The notes: a model not told the origin generated them from the letters alone. Positions 50,584-58,819 are shown, numbered from the stretch's first letter. The stretch: 64,000 nt of DNA from Pseudomonas caricapapayae (GCF_001400735.1 NZ_LJPW01000117.1:1-64000); one strand, 5' to 3'. Translations and numbers: made by a program.

Positions 50584-51398
50584 GCGGCTTCGAGCAGCTG
50601 TTTGCAGGCAAGTTGCCCAGGCTGATCATGTTCGATCTGGACGGGACGCTGGTGGACTCGGTTCCCGATCTGGCCGTGGCGGTGGATACCATGCTCTGCG
50701 AACTCGGTCGCCCGATTGCCGGGCTGGAATCAGTGCGGGCCTGGGTAGGCAACGGTGCGCCGGTACTGGTGCGCCGCGCGCTGGCCAATAACCTCGACCA
50801 CAGTGGTGTCGATGACGCACTGGCCGAGCAGGGCCTGGAAATCTTCATGCGCGCTTATGCCCAAAAACACGCGTTCACCGTGGTATACCCCGGCGTGCGT
50901 GAAACCCTGAAATGGCTGCAGAAGATGGGCGTCGAAATGGCCCTCATCACCAATAAGCCGGAGCGTTTTGTCGCGCCGCTGCTTGATGAGATGAAACTGG
51001 GGCGTTTCTTTCGCTGGATCATCGGCGGTGACACCATGCCGCAGAAAAAACCTGATCCTGCTGCGCTGTTTTTCGTGATGAAAATGGCGGGTGTGCCGGC
51101 CTCGCAATCGCTGTTTGTCGGCGACTCGCGCAGTGATGTGCAGGCCGCCAGGGCTGCCGGTGTGGCTTGCGTCGCGCTGAGCTATGGCTACAACCACGGG
51201 CGGCCGATTGCCGAAGAAAACCCGGCAATGGTGATCGATGATTTGCGCAGGCTGATTCCCGGTTGCCTGGACATGGACGCTGAGATACTGTTGCCCGACA
51301 TCAAACGCCCCTCCTCAAGAGAATCCGTCGTGGTGGTCACTCGCAAACTCTGGATGAAAGTCATAAAGGCCCTGGCCCGCTGGCGTTGGCGCGCCTGA
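50580..51398 (+). CDS. gph: Phosphoglycolate phosphatase
   Basis: A 272-residue HAD hydrolase with motif [11 protein letters not shown], motif II LITNKP and motif [17 protein letters not shown]. It removes 2-phosphoglycolate formed in DNA repair and oxidation. The C-terminus has about 40 extra residues, rich in basic amino acids, compared with the E. coli enzyme. The conserved rpe-gph-trpE order supports the call. Confidence 0.94.
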   Translation: MSGFEQLFAGKLPRLIMFDLDGTLVDSVPDLAVAVDTMLCELGRPIAGLESVRAWVGNGAPVLVRRALANNLDHSGVDDALAEQGLEIFMRAYAQKHAFTVVYPGVRETLKWLQKMGVEMALITNKPERFVAPLLDEMKLGRFFRWIIGGDTMPQKKPDPAALFFVMKMAGVPASQSLFVGDSRSDVQAARAAGVACVALSYGYNHGRPIAEENPAMVIDDLRRLIPGCLDMDAEILLPDIKRPSSRESVVVVTRKLWMKVIKALARWRWRA

Positions 51399-51468
51399 CT
51401 TGATTCTGGCCGGCCTGCCGGCGCGTTTGCCTGACTGACCGTTTTTTCCTCAAACCACGAGGTTGCTC

Positions 51469-52950
51469 ATGAACCGTGAAGAATTCCTGCGTTTGGCCGC
51501 TGAAGGCTATAACCGCATTCCGCTTGCCCGCGAAACCCTGGCCGACTTCGATACGCCGCTGTCGATCTACCTCAAGCTTGCCGACCAGCCCAACTCCTAC
51601 TTGCTGGAGTCGGTGCAGGGTGGCGAGAAATGGGGGCGTTATTCGATCATCGGCCTGCCATGCCGCACCGTGATGCGCGTGCATGGTCATCACGTCAGCG
51701 TGACCCATGACGGCGTCGAGATCGAAAGCCTGGATGTTGAAGACCCGCTGGACTTCGTCGAGACCTTCAAAGCGCGCTACAACGTACCGACCATCACCGG
51801 GCTGCCGCGCTTCAACGGCGGGCTGGTGGGCTACTTTGGCTACGATTGCGTGCGTTATGTCGAGAAGCGTCTGGCCAACTGCCCGAACCCGGACCCGTTG
51901 GGCGTGCCGGATATCCTGTTGATGGTGTCTGATGCGGTCGTGGTGTTCGACAACCTGGCGGGCAAGATGCACGCCATCGTGCTGGTCGATCCGGCGCAGC
52001 AGGAGGCCTACGCAAGTGGCGTTGCCCAGCTCGACGAGCTGATGCACAAGCTGCGTCAGCCGATCACACCGCGTCGTGGTCTGGACCTGGACAGGCCACC
52101 GGCGGCCGATCCGGTGTTTCGTTCCAGCTTTACCCAGGGCGATTACGAGGCAGCGGTCGATACGATCAAGCAATACATCCTCGCAGGCGACGTCATGCAG
52201 GTTGTGCCGTCGCAACGGATGTCCATCGATTTCAAGGCCGCGCCCATCGACCTGTATCGGGCGTTGCGCTGCTTCAATCCGACGCCTTACATGTATTTCT
52301 TCAACTTCGGCGACTTCCATGTCGTCGGCAGTTCGCCTGAAGTGCTGGTACGGGTCGAGGACAACCTGATCACCGTGCGTCCAATTGCCGGTACCCGTCC
52401 TCGCGGAGCCACTGAAGAGGCTGACCGTGCGCTGGAGGAAGACCTGCTTTCCGATCACAAGGAAATTGCCGAGCACCTGATGCTTATCGATCTGGGGCGT
52501 AATGACGTCGGGCGGGTGTCCGAGGTCGGTACGGTCAAACTGACCGAAAAGATGGTCATCGAGCGTTACTCCAACGTGATGCACATTGTGTCCAATGTCA
52601 CTGGCCAGCTGAAAAGCGGGCTGACTGCAATGGATGCGCTCCGGGCGATTCTGCCGGCGGGCACGTTGTCCGGCGCACCGAAAATCCGCGCCATGGAAAT
52701 CATCGACGAGCTGGAACCGGTCAAGCGCGGCGTCTATGGCGGTGCCGTGGGGTATATGGCCTGGAATGGCAACATGGACACTGCTATCGCGATTCGTACT
52801 GCGGTGATCAAGAACGGCGAGCTGCATGTACAGGCCGGTGGCGGCATCGTCGCCGACTCGGTGCCGGCACTGGAATGGGAAGAAACCCTCAACAAACGCC
52901 GCGCCATGTTCCGCGCCGTAGCATTGGCCTCGCAAACTGCCGAGGACTGA
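51469..52950 (+). CDS. trpE: Anthranilate synthase component I
   Basis: A 493-residue enzyme starting at ATG 51469, with ACGAGG upstream; a TTG two codons earlier is less likely. The tryptophan feedback site LLES ([10 protein letters not shown] near residue 45) and the chorismate site ([46 protein letters not shown]) are intact. It converts chorismate to anthranilate using ammonia from TrpG. In P. syringae trpG is found on the far side of the tailocin cluster. No Trp-codon leader peptide is visible in the 70-base gap after gph. Confidence 0.97.
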   Translation: MNREEFLRLAAEGYNRIPLARETLADFDTPLSIYLKLADQPNSYLLESVQGGEKWGRYSIIGLPCRTVMRVHGHHVSVTHDGVEIESLDVEDPLDFVETFKARYNVPTITGLPRFNGGLVGYFGYDCVRYVEKRLANCPNPDPLGVPDILLMVSDAVVVFDNLAGKMHAIVLVDPAQQEAYASGVAQLDELMHKLRQPITPRRGLDLDRPPAADPVFRSSFTQGDYEAAVDTIKQYILAGDVMQVVPSQRMSIDFKAAPIDLYRALRCFNPTPYMYFFNFGDFHVVGSSPEVLVRVEDNLITVRPIAGTRPRGATEEADRALEEDLLSDHKEIAEHLMLIDLGRNDVGRVSEVGTVKLTEKMVIERYSNVMHIVSNVTGQLKSGLTAMDALRAILPAGTLSGAPKIRAMEIIDELEPVKRGVYGGAVGYMAWNGNMDTAIAIRTAVIKNGELHVQAGGGIVADSVPALEWEETLNKRRAMFRAVALASQTAED

Positions 52951-52960
52951 GCAGGCTTGC

Positions 52961-52990
52961 TGCTCTGCGTTCCAAAGTGGACGCAGAGCA
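52961..52990. terminator. Palindrome between convergent trpE and estA
   Basis: TGCTCTGCGT and ACGCAGAGCA form a perfect ten-base stem with a ten-base loop. It lacks a T run. Its position between two convergent genes suggests a terminator or a dispersed extragenic palindrome doing that job. Confidence 0.55.
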
Positions 52991-53022
52991 TCGCACGATA
53001 GTGAGGCTGTCCAGCGGCCTGT

Positions 53023-54945
53023 CTAGAAGCTCAGGCTCAACGCAACATTCACTCCTTGCTGGGTCACGTCGTCGTTCTTGCGCCAGTTGTAGTTGCCACG
53101 CAGTGTCAGGTCCTGAGTGAGCTTCTGGCTGACGCCCAGCGTTGCCCGGTTCAGGTCGCGTTGCGGGGTGTAGCCTTCCAGGGTGAAGTCGACGGACTGT
53201 ATGCTGTTGAGTGCCATGGTCACGTTCTGCTGGTCGGTCTCGAACTCGCGCTCGCGGGCCACTTCGCCCCAGACCTGCGTGCTCGGGGTCACCTCGAATT
53301 TGCCCTGTACACCGACGCCTGCACGTCGTGACTTGCGGGTCTGGTCACTGAAGGTCAGCGCTGTCGAACGATCGCCTTTTTCCGAGTAGCCATCGACATC
53401 GATATGCGCGTAGTCGGCACTGACGAAGGGCGACAGATGCCAGCGACTGGCAGCTTCTGCTATGTCGAAACCGACTCGCCCGCTGACCGCCCACAATTCA
53501 CCGTCGGTATCGCCTTTTTCCTGGCCCTCGCTGACGCCCAGCGCGAACTTGCGCTCGGCATTTTCGTAATCAAGCTTGCCGCCGGATACTGCAAGATCTC
53601 CCCACCAATGATTGGCCTGATATTGCAGAAAAGCAGTAGCGATGTAGCTGTTGAGTTTGTAGTCCGAATCCCTTGGCCCGGCTTCGAGATTCTGACGATA
53701 CGCCCCGGCGACAACCCCTGTGCGCCAATTCTCGGCAAACCGGTAGCTGCCGCCGATGGTCAGGTTATAGCCTCTTCCGTCCGCATCAGCCGAGCTGTCC
53801 TGCGCGTCGAAATCCATTTTCTGACCGCCTGCGGCGACGATGCTTTGCCACTGGCCAATGCCTTGCCAGTTGCCCCAGTCGCTAAGCCATTGCGCACGAA
53901 TCTCGTCCTGATGCATACGCAGCGTGCCATTGGCCATTTCTGGCAGCAGGGTTATTTCCCAGGGTGCCGAAAGCAAGGAATAGGCGTAGTCGGCCAGCAG
54001 TCGTTGCCCGGCTTCGGTCGGGTGGACGCGGTCATTGAAAAATACCCGGTTCGGGTTCGGCGTCGCACTGGATCGGCCATTGGCTGCGCTTTCTGTGCAG
54101 CTGTCGCCACTGAAGCAGGTGCCGATCAGGTTTTCGTTGGGATCGAAACCGAAGCGGGCCGGTTCGGCGAGGACTTCATTGATCAGCAACGGAACATTCA
54201 GCGGGATGATCTGGGCATTGATCTGCGCCAGTCGGCTGACCAGTTGCTGATTGAAGCCCGCGCTGAGTGCGGAGCTCGCCGAGGCCAAAGGTGAACCGCT
54301 CAAGGCTGGCGTTTTACCGATGTCCGGCAGCAACCAGACCATGATGTAGCGCGCACCGGACTGTTGCAGGGCTTGCGCGCTGTCAGCCAGCTGATTGGCG
54401 GCTTGCGCGGCGCTGCTGGCACTCAACACACGACCTTGCAGAAAGTCGTTGCCGCCTCCGGTCAGGTAGTAAAGAGCGTTAGGGTCAGCGCGAAAACTGT
54501 TGGCGGGCAGATAACCGGTCCGGCTGCGTAACAGCGTGCCGGTGTTCGGGTCGACGACAGTGGATTGCGAGTTGATCGAGTTCAGAATCTGGTCCGTTCG
54601 ATAACCGCCGACTGCCCAGTTATTGCCATCCGGCGCGCCCAGTGCTGCATTGACCGGCGATGTAGACGCCGCCAGATCACCTGCCGGGACGTTGAGCATT
54701 CTGCCGATCAGCGTCGACGAGTTCAGATTGAAGACTTCACCGCTGCCGTCCTGATACGTGGGCCCGACACGGTTGGTGAACCGCAGCGTAGAGCCCCTCG
54801 GCCCGGCAGTGTCCGGAAACTGTCCGGCATCGGCCAGACTGTCGCCGAACACCACCATGGTCGAATAGGGCGCAGCCGCAGTGGTGCCGCAGGCCAGCGA
54901 TAACAGGCAGGCCGCGAACGGCCAGCGCCTCGATGTCTTGGTCAT
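53023..54945 (-). CDS. estA: GDSL esterase autotransporter, EstA-like
   Basis: A 640-residue outer-membrane esterase starting at 54945, with AGGATCC upstream; an in-frame ATG 18 codons earlier is unlikely. A signal peptide ends near GTTAAA. The passenger has GDSL blocks FGDSLADAG (nucleophile Ser), GGGNDFLQG and the catalytic D-x-x-H in [10 protein letters not shown]. The last 270 residues form an autotransporter barrel ending in the aromatic terminus SLSF. P. aeruginosa EstA affects rhamnolipid production and motility. The gene sits between trpE and the tailocin control genes, as in related pseudomonads. Confidence 0.92.
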   Translation of the reverse strand: MTKTSRRWPFAACLLSLACGTTAAAPYSTMVVFGDSLADAGQFPDTAGPRGSTLRFTNRVGPTYQDGSGEVFNLNSSTLIGRMLNVPAGDLAASTSPVNAALGAPDGNNWAVGGYRTDQILNSINSQSTVVDPNTGTLLRSRTGYLPANSFRADPNALYYLTGGGNDFLQGRVLSASSAAQAANQLADSAQALQQSGARYIMVWLLPDIGKTPALSGSPLASASSALSAGFNQQLVSRLAQINAQIIPLNVPLLINEVLAEPARFGFDPNENLIGTCFSGDSCTESAANGRSSATPNPNRVFFNDRVHPTEAGQRLLADYAYSLLSAPWEITLLPEMANGTLRMHQDEIRAQWLSDWGNWQGIGQWQSIVAAGGQKMDFDAQDSSADADGRGYNLTIGGSYRFAENWRTGVVAGAYRQNLEAGPRDSDYKLNSYIATAFLQYQANHWWGDLAVSGGKLDYENAERKFALGVSEGQEKGDTDGELWAVSGRVGFDIAEAASRWHLSPFVSADYAHIDVDGYSEKGDRSTALTFSDQTRKSRRAGVGVQGKFEVTPSTQVWGEVAREREFETDQQNVTMALNSIQSVDFTLEGYTPQRDLNRATLGVSQKLTQDLTLRGNYNWRKNDDVTQQGVNVALSLSF

Positions 54946-55050
54946 GAAAGGATCCTGATTGTTTTTGTTTTGTACCGGAAACGTAGCAAGATTTTTCATG
55001 ACTGCAAAGTTTGATGAACGTAATCGATCGGCGGCGGTGCTTTTTTGACC

Positions 55051-55293
55051 TCAGGCAGCCCTGTTGGTCACGATGGCACTCAGGTAATCGGCCAGATCGT
55101 GCAGATAGACGAAAGGGTGGCCCTGGCGGCTGCCGCCTGTACGGCTGACCTTCAAGTCGATGCGCCCTGCGTTGATCTTGCGCAGCAGGTTTCTGTCGTT
55201 CGACAGGTGCGAAAAATAACGCTCTCTGACGGCACTCAGTGAAGGGCACGGCGTGGCGAATTCTTTGCGAAGTTGATCCAGTATTTCGTTCAT
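55051..55293 (-). CDS. PrtN-like pyocin/tailocin activator
   Basis: An 80-residue protein starting MNEILDQLRKEF, with GGGAG upstream of 55293. The core RERYFSHLSNDRNLLRKINAGRI and the end VYLHDLADYLSAIV match the PrtN pyocin-activator family, small DNA-binding proteins that switch on late tailocin or pyocin genes after DNA damage. Two repressor-type operators lie 80-110 bases upstream, and a small hairpin (GCCCT-CAAGA-AGGGC, 55323-55337) lies in its leader. Its orientation is the same as the repressor gene, unlike the divergent prtN/prtR of P. aeruginosa. Confidence 0.78.
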   Translation of the reverse strand: MNEILDQLRKEFATPCPSLSAVRERYFSHLSNDRNLLRKINAGRIDLKVSRTGGSRQGHPFVYLHDLADYLSAIVTNRAA

Positions 55294-55373
55294 TCCATGA
55301 CTCCCTGTGGTTTGCATGTGAAGCCCTCAAGAAGGGCACAGGCAAACAATACGATATGTAGCGATCTTTTACA

Positions 55374-55386
55374 ATACAGTTTGTAT
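55374..55386. promoter_or_regulatory. Operator O1 upstream of the PrtN-like gene
   Basis: ATACA-GTT-TGTAT: a perfect five-base inverted repeat with a three-base centre. Same form as four other sites in the control region, so probably bound by the PrtR-like repressor. Confidence 0.7.
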
Positions 55387-55391
55387 TTTAA

Positions 55392-55404
55392 ATACATTCT
55401 GTAT
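55392..55404. promoter_or_regulatory. Operator O2 upstream of the PrtN-like gene
   Basis: ATACA-TTC-TGTAT, a perfect repeat centred 18 bases from O1. That spacing would put two repressor dimers close to the same face of the helix. Confidence 0.7.
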
Positions 55405-55412
55405 CATTTCGT

Positions 55413-55661
55413 TCACAGGGAGTCGATGTACCAGGACACATGGGCGGTGCCGTTTTCAGAGTTGCGGGTCACAGTAATTCCCTCGGCTTCGCTGATCTGG
55501 TCAATGAGGCGCTCCCAATGCGCAACTGATTCGCCAGGTTCTCTGATCAAAAGGACCTGATGCTCGATCTGTGCCTTGTCGCTGGCAATGGCGTCCTGAA
55601 TCCGCTGTGCCAGGGCCAGGTAAGCGTCGTGTTGCGGGGTGTCGAGGGGCTGATCGAGCAT
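55413..55661 (-). CDS. DUF1654 family protein in the tailocin control region
   Basis: An 82-residue protein starting MLDQPLDTPQHDAYL at 55661, with AAGGAG upstream. The WERLIDQISEAEGITVTRN segment followed by a beta-rich end is typical of DUF1654, a family common in pseudomonads, often beside prophage and SOS genes. Function unknown. A LexA-type box sits 18 bases before its start, so it should be DNA-damage inducible. Confidence 0.72.
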   Translation of the reverse strand: MLDQPLDTPQHDAYLALAQRIQDAIASDKAQIEHQVLLIREPGESVAHWERLIDQISEAEGITVTRNSENGTAHVSWYIDSL

Positions 55662-55678
55662 GAGTGGACTCCTTTTTA

Positions 55679-55694
55679 CTGTATGTGCATACAG
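55679..55694. promoter_or_regulatory. LexA (SOS) box
   Basis: CTGTATGTGCATACAG matches the CTGT-N8-ACAG consensus exactly and is palindromic except for the central two bases; the flanking TA on each side extends the symmetry. It lies just upstream of the DUF1654 gene and downstream of the repressor gene. Confidence 0.8.
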
Positions 55695-55769
55695 TAATTG
55701 AGGGGTGTATCCCACGCAAGCTACAAATGTTTCCTACGTGGACATCAGCCGAAGCCGAACAAGGCGTAC

Positions 55770-55794
55770 AAAAAAGCCCCGGCTAGCGGGGCTT
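55770..55794 (-). terminator. Intrinsic terminator of the PrtR-like repressor gene
   Basis: AGCCCC and GGGGCT arms flank a seven-base loop; on the minus strand the stem is followed by a run of six T. It lies about 20 bases after the repressor stop, separating it from the DUF1654 gene. Confidence 0.82.
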
Positions 55795-55812
55795 GAGCGG
55801 ATCATGCGGGTT

Positions 55813-56460
55813 TCAGAGGCGCATGGTCATCTGCCTGATGACACCAATAAGCTTGCACTCTTCTGTGACCGGAAGGATTGGATAGGCCGGGTTCAACGGT
55901 TTGAGAAAATAACGCCCGGCGTCTTCGACCAGCTTTTTGAACGTGGCTTCGTTGCTTTCAGGCAGCTTGGCGATGACCAGCTTGCCGGCCGTGGGCTCGA
56001 TTCCGGTGTCGACAAGGATCAGCATGCCCTCGGGAATGCTCTGGCCTGCGGGTGCGGTCATCGAGTCGCCGCGCACCACAAGCCAGAAAGCACGGCCCTT
56101 GGCTTTGTAATCGCTGATCTCGAAGGTGTCGGAAAAGCCTGCGGGGTAGGGCTCGACCGCTTCGCTCCAGCCACCGGCTTCAACCCAGCTGATGACCGGA
56201 TAGCGATAGAAACGCGAAGGCTGCACCGTAGGTGCCACGTTATGCAGGCCGGGCTCGCTCGACGGGATCGAGGTTGCGAGGATAGGCAGGCCCAGCTCGC
56301 TTAGCAATCGATTGATGACCTCGATCTTCGGCTCACGCTTGCCATTCAGCCAATGCCCCACGGCACCGGGCGTTACGCCCATTCGCTCAGCCATTTCTTC
56401 CTGGCTGATGTCCTGAGTTTCCATGACCTGTCTTGCGACTTCATACCATTTTCTGTTCAT
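55813..56460 (-). CDS. PrtR/CI-like repressor with S24 self-cleavage domain
   Basis: A 215-residue repressor: XRE-type helix-turn-helix (about 5-60; SQEEMAERMGVTPGAVGHWLNG) and a LexA-like peptidase domain. The cleavage bond is Ala95-Gly96 (VEAGGW), the catalytic Ser is 133 (GDSMTAP) and Lys 175 (ATFKKL). RecA-stimulated self-cleavage would release the operators. Three operators lie between its start and the divergent antiterminator-like gene, implying control of both itself and that gene. No LexA box is seen at its own promoter. Confidence 0.88.
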   Translation of the reverse strand: MNRKWYEVARQVMETQDISQEEMAERMGVTPGAVGHWLNGKREPKIEVINRLLSELGLPILATSIPSSEPGLHNVAPTVQPSRFYRYPVISWVEAGGWSEAVEPYPAGFSDTFEISDYKAKGRAFWLVVRGDSMTAPAGQSIPEGMLILVDTGIEPTAGKLVIAKLPESNEATFKKLVEDAGRYFLKPLNPAYPILPVTEECKLIGVIRQMTMRL

Positions 56461-56469
56461 GCGCGAATC

Positions 56470-56482
56470 ATACAGGCTGTAG
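56470..56482. promoter_or_regulatory. Operator O3 next to the repressor start
   Basis: ATACA-GGC-TGTAG, one mismatch from the perfect repeat. It begins ten bases upstream of the repressor ATG, where binding would block that gene's own expression. Confidence 0.55.
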
Positions 56483-56495
56483 GGTGTTGATCAAT

Positions 56496-56508
56496 ATACA
56501 GAATGTAA
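56496..56508. promoter_or_regulatory. Operator O4, middle site of the divergent control region
   Basis: ATACA-GAA-TGTAA, one mismatch from perfect; centred 26 bases from O3 and 33 from O5. Confidence 0.6.
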
Positions 56509-56528
56509 TGCTTTATTGTACTTAAAAA

Positions 56529-56541
56529 ATACAAAATGTAT
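56529..56541. promoter_or_regulatory. Operator O5 upstream of the antiterminator-like gene
   Basis: ATACA-AAA-TGTAT, a perfect repeat, 73 bases before the start of the rightward gene. With O3 and O4 it forms a three-site array like the right operator of lambdoid phages. Confidence 0.7.
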
Positions 56542-56613
56542 TGTTCGGCCTTGGTTCTGTGCAGCGAAAGACGCTGTGCAGTGATTTTAGAAAGGTCCTA
56601 CAGGAGAGACACG

Positions 56614-57057
56614 ATGATCGAGAAAGTAGAAGCCGTGATGCAGCATTGGGGCGAACAGCGCAAGCGCATTGGCCTGGGCGGCGGATTGAGCAGCCCGATG
56701 GCCGGGATCATGGAATGGGGCGCGTACATTCCGCGTCGCACACCCGGCTCGCGCGCGCTGGTGGGTAATGGCAGCGGTCTGGACTATATAAGCAGCGAAG
56801 TGGAGGCGGCTATTGCGCAGCTGTCGCGCAGCCCGGCAAAGAGTCGTTGGCCTGAACTGGCCCAGCTGGCGACATTGCGTTATGTCGAGTCGTTGCCGGT
56901 GCGCGAGCAGATGCGCCTGGTGGGCATCAATGAAGGCGCAGACCGCACCTACCGCAACTGGATCAACAGGCTTCACCAACAAGTGCTGGCGATTCTCGCT
57001 GAGCGCAGCGCTTCCAGAAGCAACAACGCCGTCGTCAACAAGGCCGCACAGGGGTGA
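56614..57057 (+). CDS. Q-like phage antiterminator candidate
   Basis: A 147-residue protein starting MIEKVEAVMQHWGEQRKR at 56614, with AGGAG upstream. The N-terminal half (WGAYIPRRTPGSRALVG) and a C-terminal sigma-region-4-like helix-turn-helix (RYVESLPVREQMRLVGINEG, then a helix ending AILAE) resemble the antitermination Q proteins of Pseudomonas phages. The resemblance is by eye. Q proteins bind near a late promoter and make RNA polymerase ignore terminators. An intrinsic terminator lies 220 bases downstream, before the late genes, which is the expected target layout. First rightward gene under the operator array. Confidence 0.62.
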   Translation: MIEKVEAVMQHWGEQRKRIGLGGGLSSPMAGIMEWGAYIPRRTPGSRALVGNGSGLDYISSEVEAAIAQLSRSPAKSRWPELAQLATLRYVESLPVREQMRLVGINEGADRTYRNWINRLHQQVLAILAERSASRSNNAVVNKAAQG

Positions 57058-57275
57058 ATGAAAGCACTGTTTCACGCCGTTTATCCGGGTCGATTGCACA
57101 GCTGTGGCCGAACCCGTGTTGAACTCCGGTCAAACTCGACCCACCCCGAAACTGCCCCTTCCCAGGCTTTCCGGAGGGGGGTAAAAAGGCACCACGATAT
57201 GCGATTTGCGCCTCAGGACAGCAGCCGGAAACAGGCTGATCAGCAACAACAAACGGCCACTCGCAACGAACCCAG
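57058..57275 (+). other. Non-coding stretch between the Q-like gene and the late terminator
   Basis: About 220 bases with no supported gene. By analogy with lambdoid phages this is where a late promoter and antitermination site would lie. I do not see a convincing -10/-35 pair or a repeated activator box. Confidence 0.4.
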
Positions 57276-57297
57276 AACCCGCTTCGGCGGGTTTTTT
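57276..57297 (+). terminator. Intrinsic terminator at the head of the late tailocin genes
   Basis: ACCCGC-TTCG-GCGGGT with the stable TTCG tetraloop, followed by a run of six T. It lies between the Q-like gene and com and would stop unmodified polymerase before any tail gene. Confidence 0.88.
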
Positions 57298-57328
57298 CGT
57301 TGGGCCAGGCACACGGAGGCCAGTGCAC

Positions 57329-57514
57329 ATGCTGAAAGACTTTCGATGTGGGCAATGCAAGAAGCTCTTGGCCCGCATGGGTGAATACACAGAACTCCAG
57401 ATCAAATGTTCCCGCTGCGGGACGTTGAATCATGTGAAGGCCGCGAGCCTCGAGTTATCGCCGTTGAGCGAAAGAGGTACAGCAACGTCGTTGCTGCCTC
57501 GCGGTGCTAACTAG
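57329..57514 (+). CDS. com: Com-like zinc-binding translational regulator
   Basis: A 61-residue protein starting MLKDFRCGQCKKLL at 57329, with GGAGG about ten bases upstream. Four cysteines (7, 10, 27, 30) in two CxxC pairs align with phage Mu Com over the first 35 residues. In Mu, Com binds the mRNA just ahead of mom and opens a hairpin so that the DNA-modification gene mom can be translated. Here no mom follows; a GH5-like hydrolase begins ten bases after the stop, and a matching RNA hairpin covers the end of this gene. Confidence 0.85.
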   Translation: MLKDFRCGQCKKLLARMGEYTELQIKCSRCGTLNHVKAASLELSPLSERGTATSLLPRGAN

Positions 57515-57517
57515 AGG
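57474..57517 (+). promoter_or_regulatory. Alternative RNA hairpin at the com-GH5 junction
   Basis: GAGG (57474-57477) and CAGCAACG (57480-57487) pair with CGTTGCTG (57489-57496) and CCTC (57497-57500). The same CCTC can instead pair with GAGG at 57514-57517, the ribosome binding site of the hydrolase. The two pairings exclude each other, a layout like the Com-controlled mom leader of Mu. Confidence 0.6.
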
Positions 57518-57524
57518 TGTCATC

Positions 57525-58697
57525 ATGTCCAATAACAGTTCTGCGGTCAGCCAGCTCAAGAATATTCCGCTGGTAGGTATCAACCTGGGTTCGGTGGCTA
57601 ACGCCGGACAGATCGTGCCGGGCGAGGCAGGGACTCATTACCAGTGGCCCACTCGTGGAACCATCACTACCTGGGTCAAGAATCGGGGCGTGCGCCTGAT
57701 CCGTTTCCCGTTCGAACTTCAGCGCGCCATTCAACTGTCGACTCTGGACGGTTTGCCGGGTCAAGGCGCGAACCTGAATACCGACTTCGTGAAGCGCTGG
57801 AAGGAAATGCTTGGCTGGATTCGTGATGACTCCAATGGCGAGGCCAGAATCATTCCTGATCCGCACCATTACATGCGGTTGCATCGCTACGAAACAGATG
57901 CAAACGGGAAGCTGACCGGACGCATTCTTCCTGCCGCAGAGGCCGGTAATCAGAACGGCTGGAAGGCAACCGAGTCGGTACTGATCAAGGACGGGAACGG
58001 TGTCAACGGTACGTTCTGGAGCGCGGTTCACCTGGCCAACTTTCACCAGAAGCTGGTGACTGACTGTGACGATCCAATGGTGCTGGGCTGGGGTCTGGGC
58101 AACGAGCCGTACTCTAATACTACTGCGGGTGCCAAAGATTACATTACCTTGCCTGATCTTGAAGCGCTGTACATCGGCACGATGAATACCGTACTGCAGG
58201 CGTTGCGTAACAGCTCGAAAAAGCCGGTGTTCATTTGTGGGCTGGAGTTTGCAAGCGCCAGAAACTGGGCCACCGTCTCTGCCAACCTTCAATCGAAGAT
58301 TGTCGATCCGGCCAATGCGATTGTCTGGGAAGCGCACGCTTACGGCGATTACGATAAAAGCTCCAGCGGTGCCTACGCCAATAACAACGATTTGATCTCG
58401 CCGACCGTTCTGCGCGATGAAATCGTCGGTCCGTTTCTGACCTATGCCAAGACCAACAAGATGGCCGCATTTATCGGCGAAACTGGAATTCCGCCAACGG
58501 CTGCCGGCCGCACCGCGCTGAAAAACCTGCTCGATAAAGCGAAGGCAGAAAAGGTACCAGTGACACTGTGGGTCACGGGACCTGGCACCGATGGCGAAAA
58601 GATGAGCCTGGAGGCCAGCAATCAGGCGGAGACCGTCGCACTGGTCACACCGTACTTTGCCGAGCGCATTGCCCTGTGGGGCTATGCACAGGCATGA
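57525..58697 (+). CDS. GH5-like glycoside hydrolase in the tailocin late region
   Basis: A 390-residue protein starting MSNNSSAVSQLKNIPLVG at 57525, with GAGG upstream. The clan A (GH5/cellulase) marks are visible: acid/base Glu in GWGLGNEPYSN (about Glu194), His/Tyr in WEAHAYGDYD, and nucleophile Glu in AAFIGETGIPP (about Glu319). There is no signal peptide or carbohydrate-binding domain, so release would need cell lysis or tailocin attachment. The gene occupies the place of mom after com. Substrate is not predictable: plant beta-glucan, bacterial exopolysaccharide or part of the cell envelope are all possible. It is not part of a standard Mu tail module. Confidence 0.78.
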   Translation: MSNNSSAVSQLKNIPLVGINLGSVANAGQIVPGEAGTHYQWPTRGTITTWVKNRGVRLIRFPFELQRAIQLSTLDGLPGQGANLNTDFVKRWKEMLGWIRDDSNGEARIIPDPHHYMRLHRYETDANGKLTGRILPAAEAGNQNGWKATESVLIKDGNGVNGTFWSAVHLANFHQKLVTDCDDPMVLGWGLGNEPYSNTTAGAKDYITLPDLEALYIGTMNTVLQALRNSSKKPVFICGLEFASARNWATVSANLQSKIVDPANAIVWEAHAYGDYDKSSSGAYANNNDLISPTVLRDEIVGPFLTYAKTNKMAAFIGETGIPPTAAGRTALKNLLDKAKAEKVPVTLWVTGPGTDGEKMSLEASNQAETVALVTPYFAERIALWGYAQA

Positions 58698-58730
58698 CGG
58701 TGAAAGTCATTCCGTTCTGATCCCACAATG

Positions 58731-58754
58731 GAGCCCCGTATCAAGGGGCTCTTT
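58731..58754 (+). terminator. Terminator-like hairpin after the GH5 gene
   Basis: GAGCCCC and GGGGCTC form a perfect seven-base stem with a seven-base loop, followed by TTT. A moderate intrinsic terminator 34 bases after the hydrolase stop. Confidence 0.68.
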
Positions 58755-58819
58755 CCAGTTTGTTCAGGCCCTCGTTTTTCGCGGGCCTTGTGAGTCCACC
58801 ACGATATTCCGGAGTACCC

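Noticed and set aside
51399..51468. Tryptophan leader peptide and attenuator before trpE
   Set aside because: The 70-base gap has no short frame with tandem Trp codons; only a GCCGG-CCTG-CCGGC hairpin is visible.
51361..52935. Long minus-strand open frame opposite trpE
   Set aside because: Covers an intact trpE with all catalytic motifs; no domain on the opposite strand.
57206..57328. Upstream extension of com by 41 codons
   Set aside because: The extension crosses the terminator hairpin, and GGAGG with good spacing precedes the internal ATG at 57329, where likeness to Mu Com begins.
57058..57384. Plus-strand open frame between the Q-like gene and com
   Set aside because: It runs through a strong intrinsic terminator, overlaps com in another frame and shows no domain.
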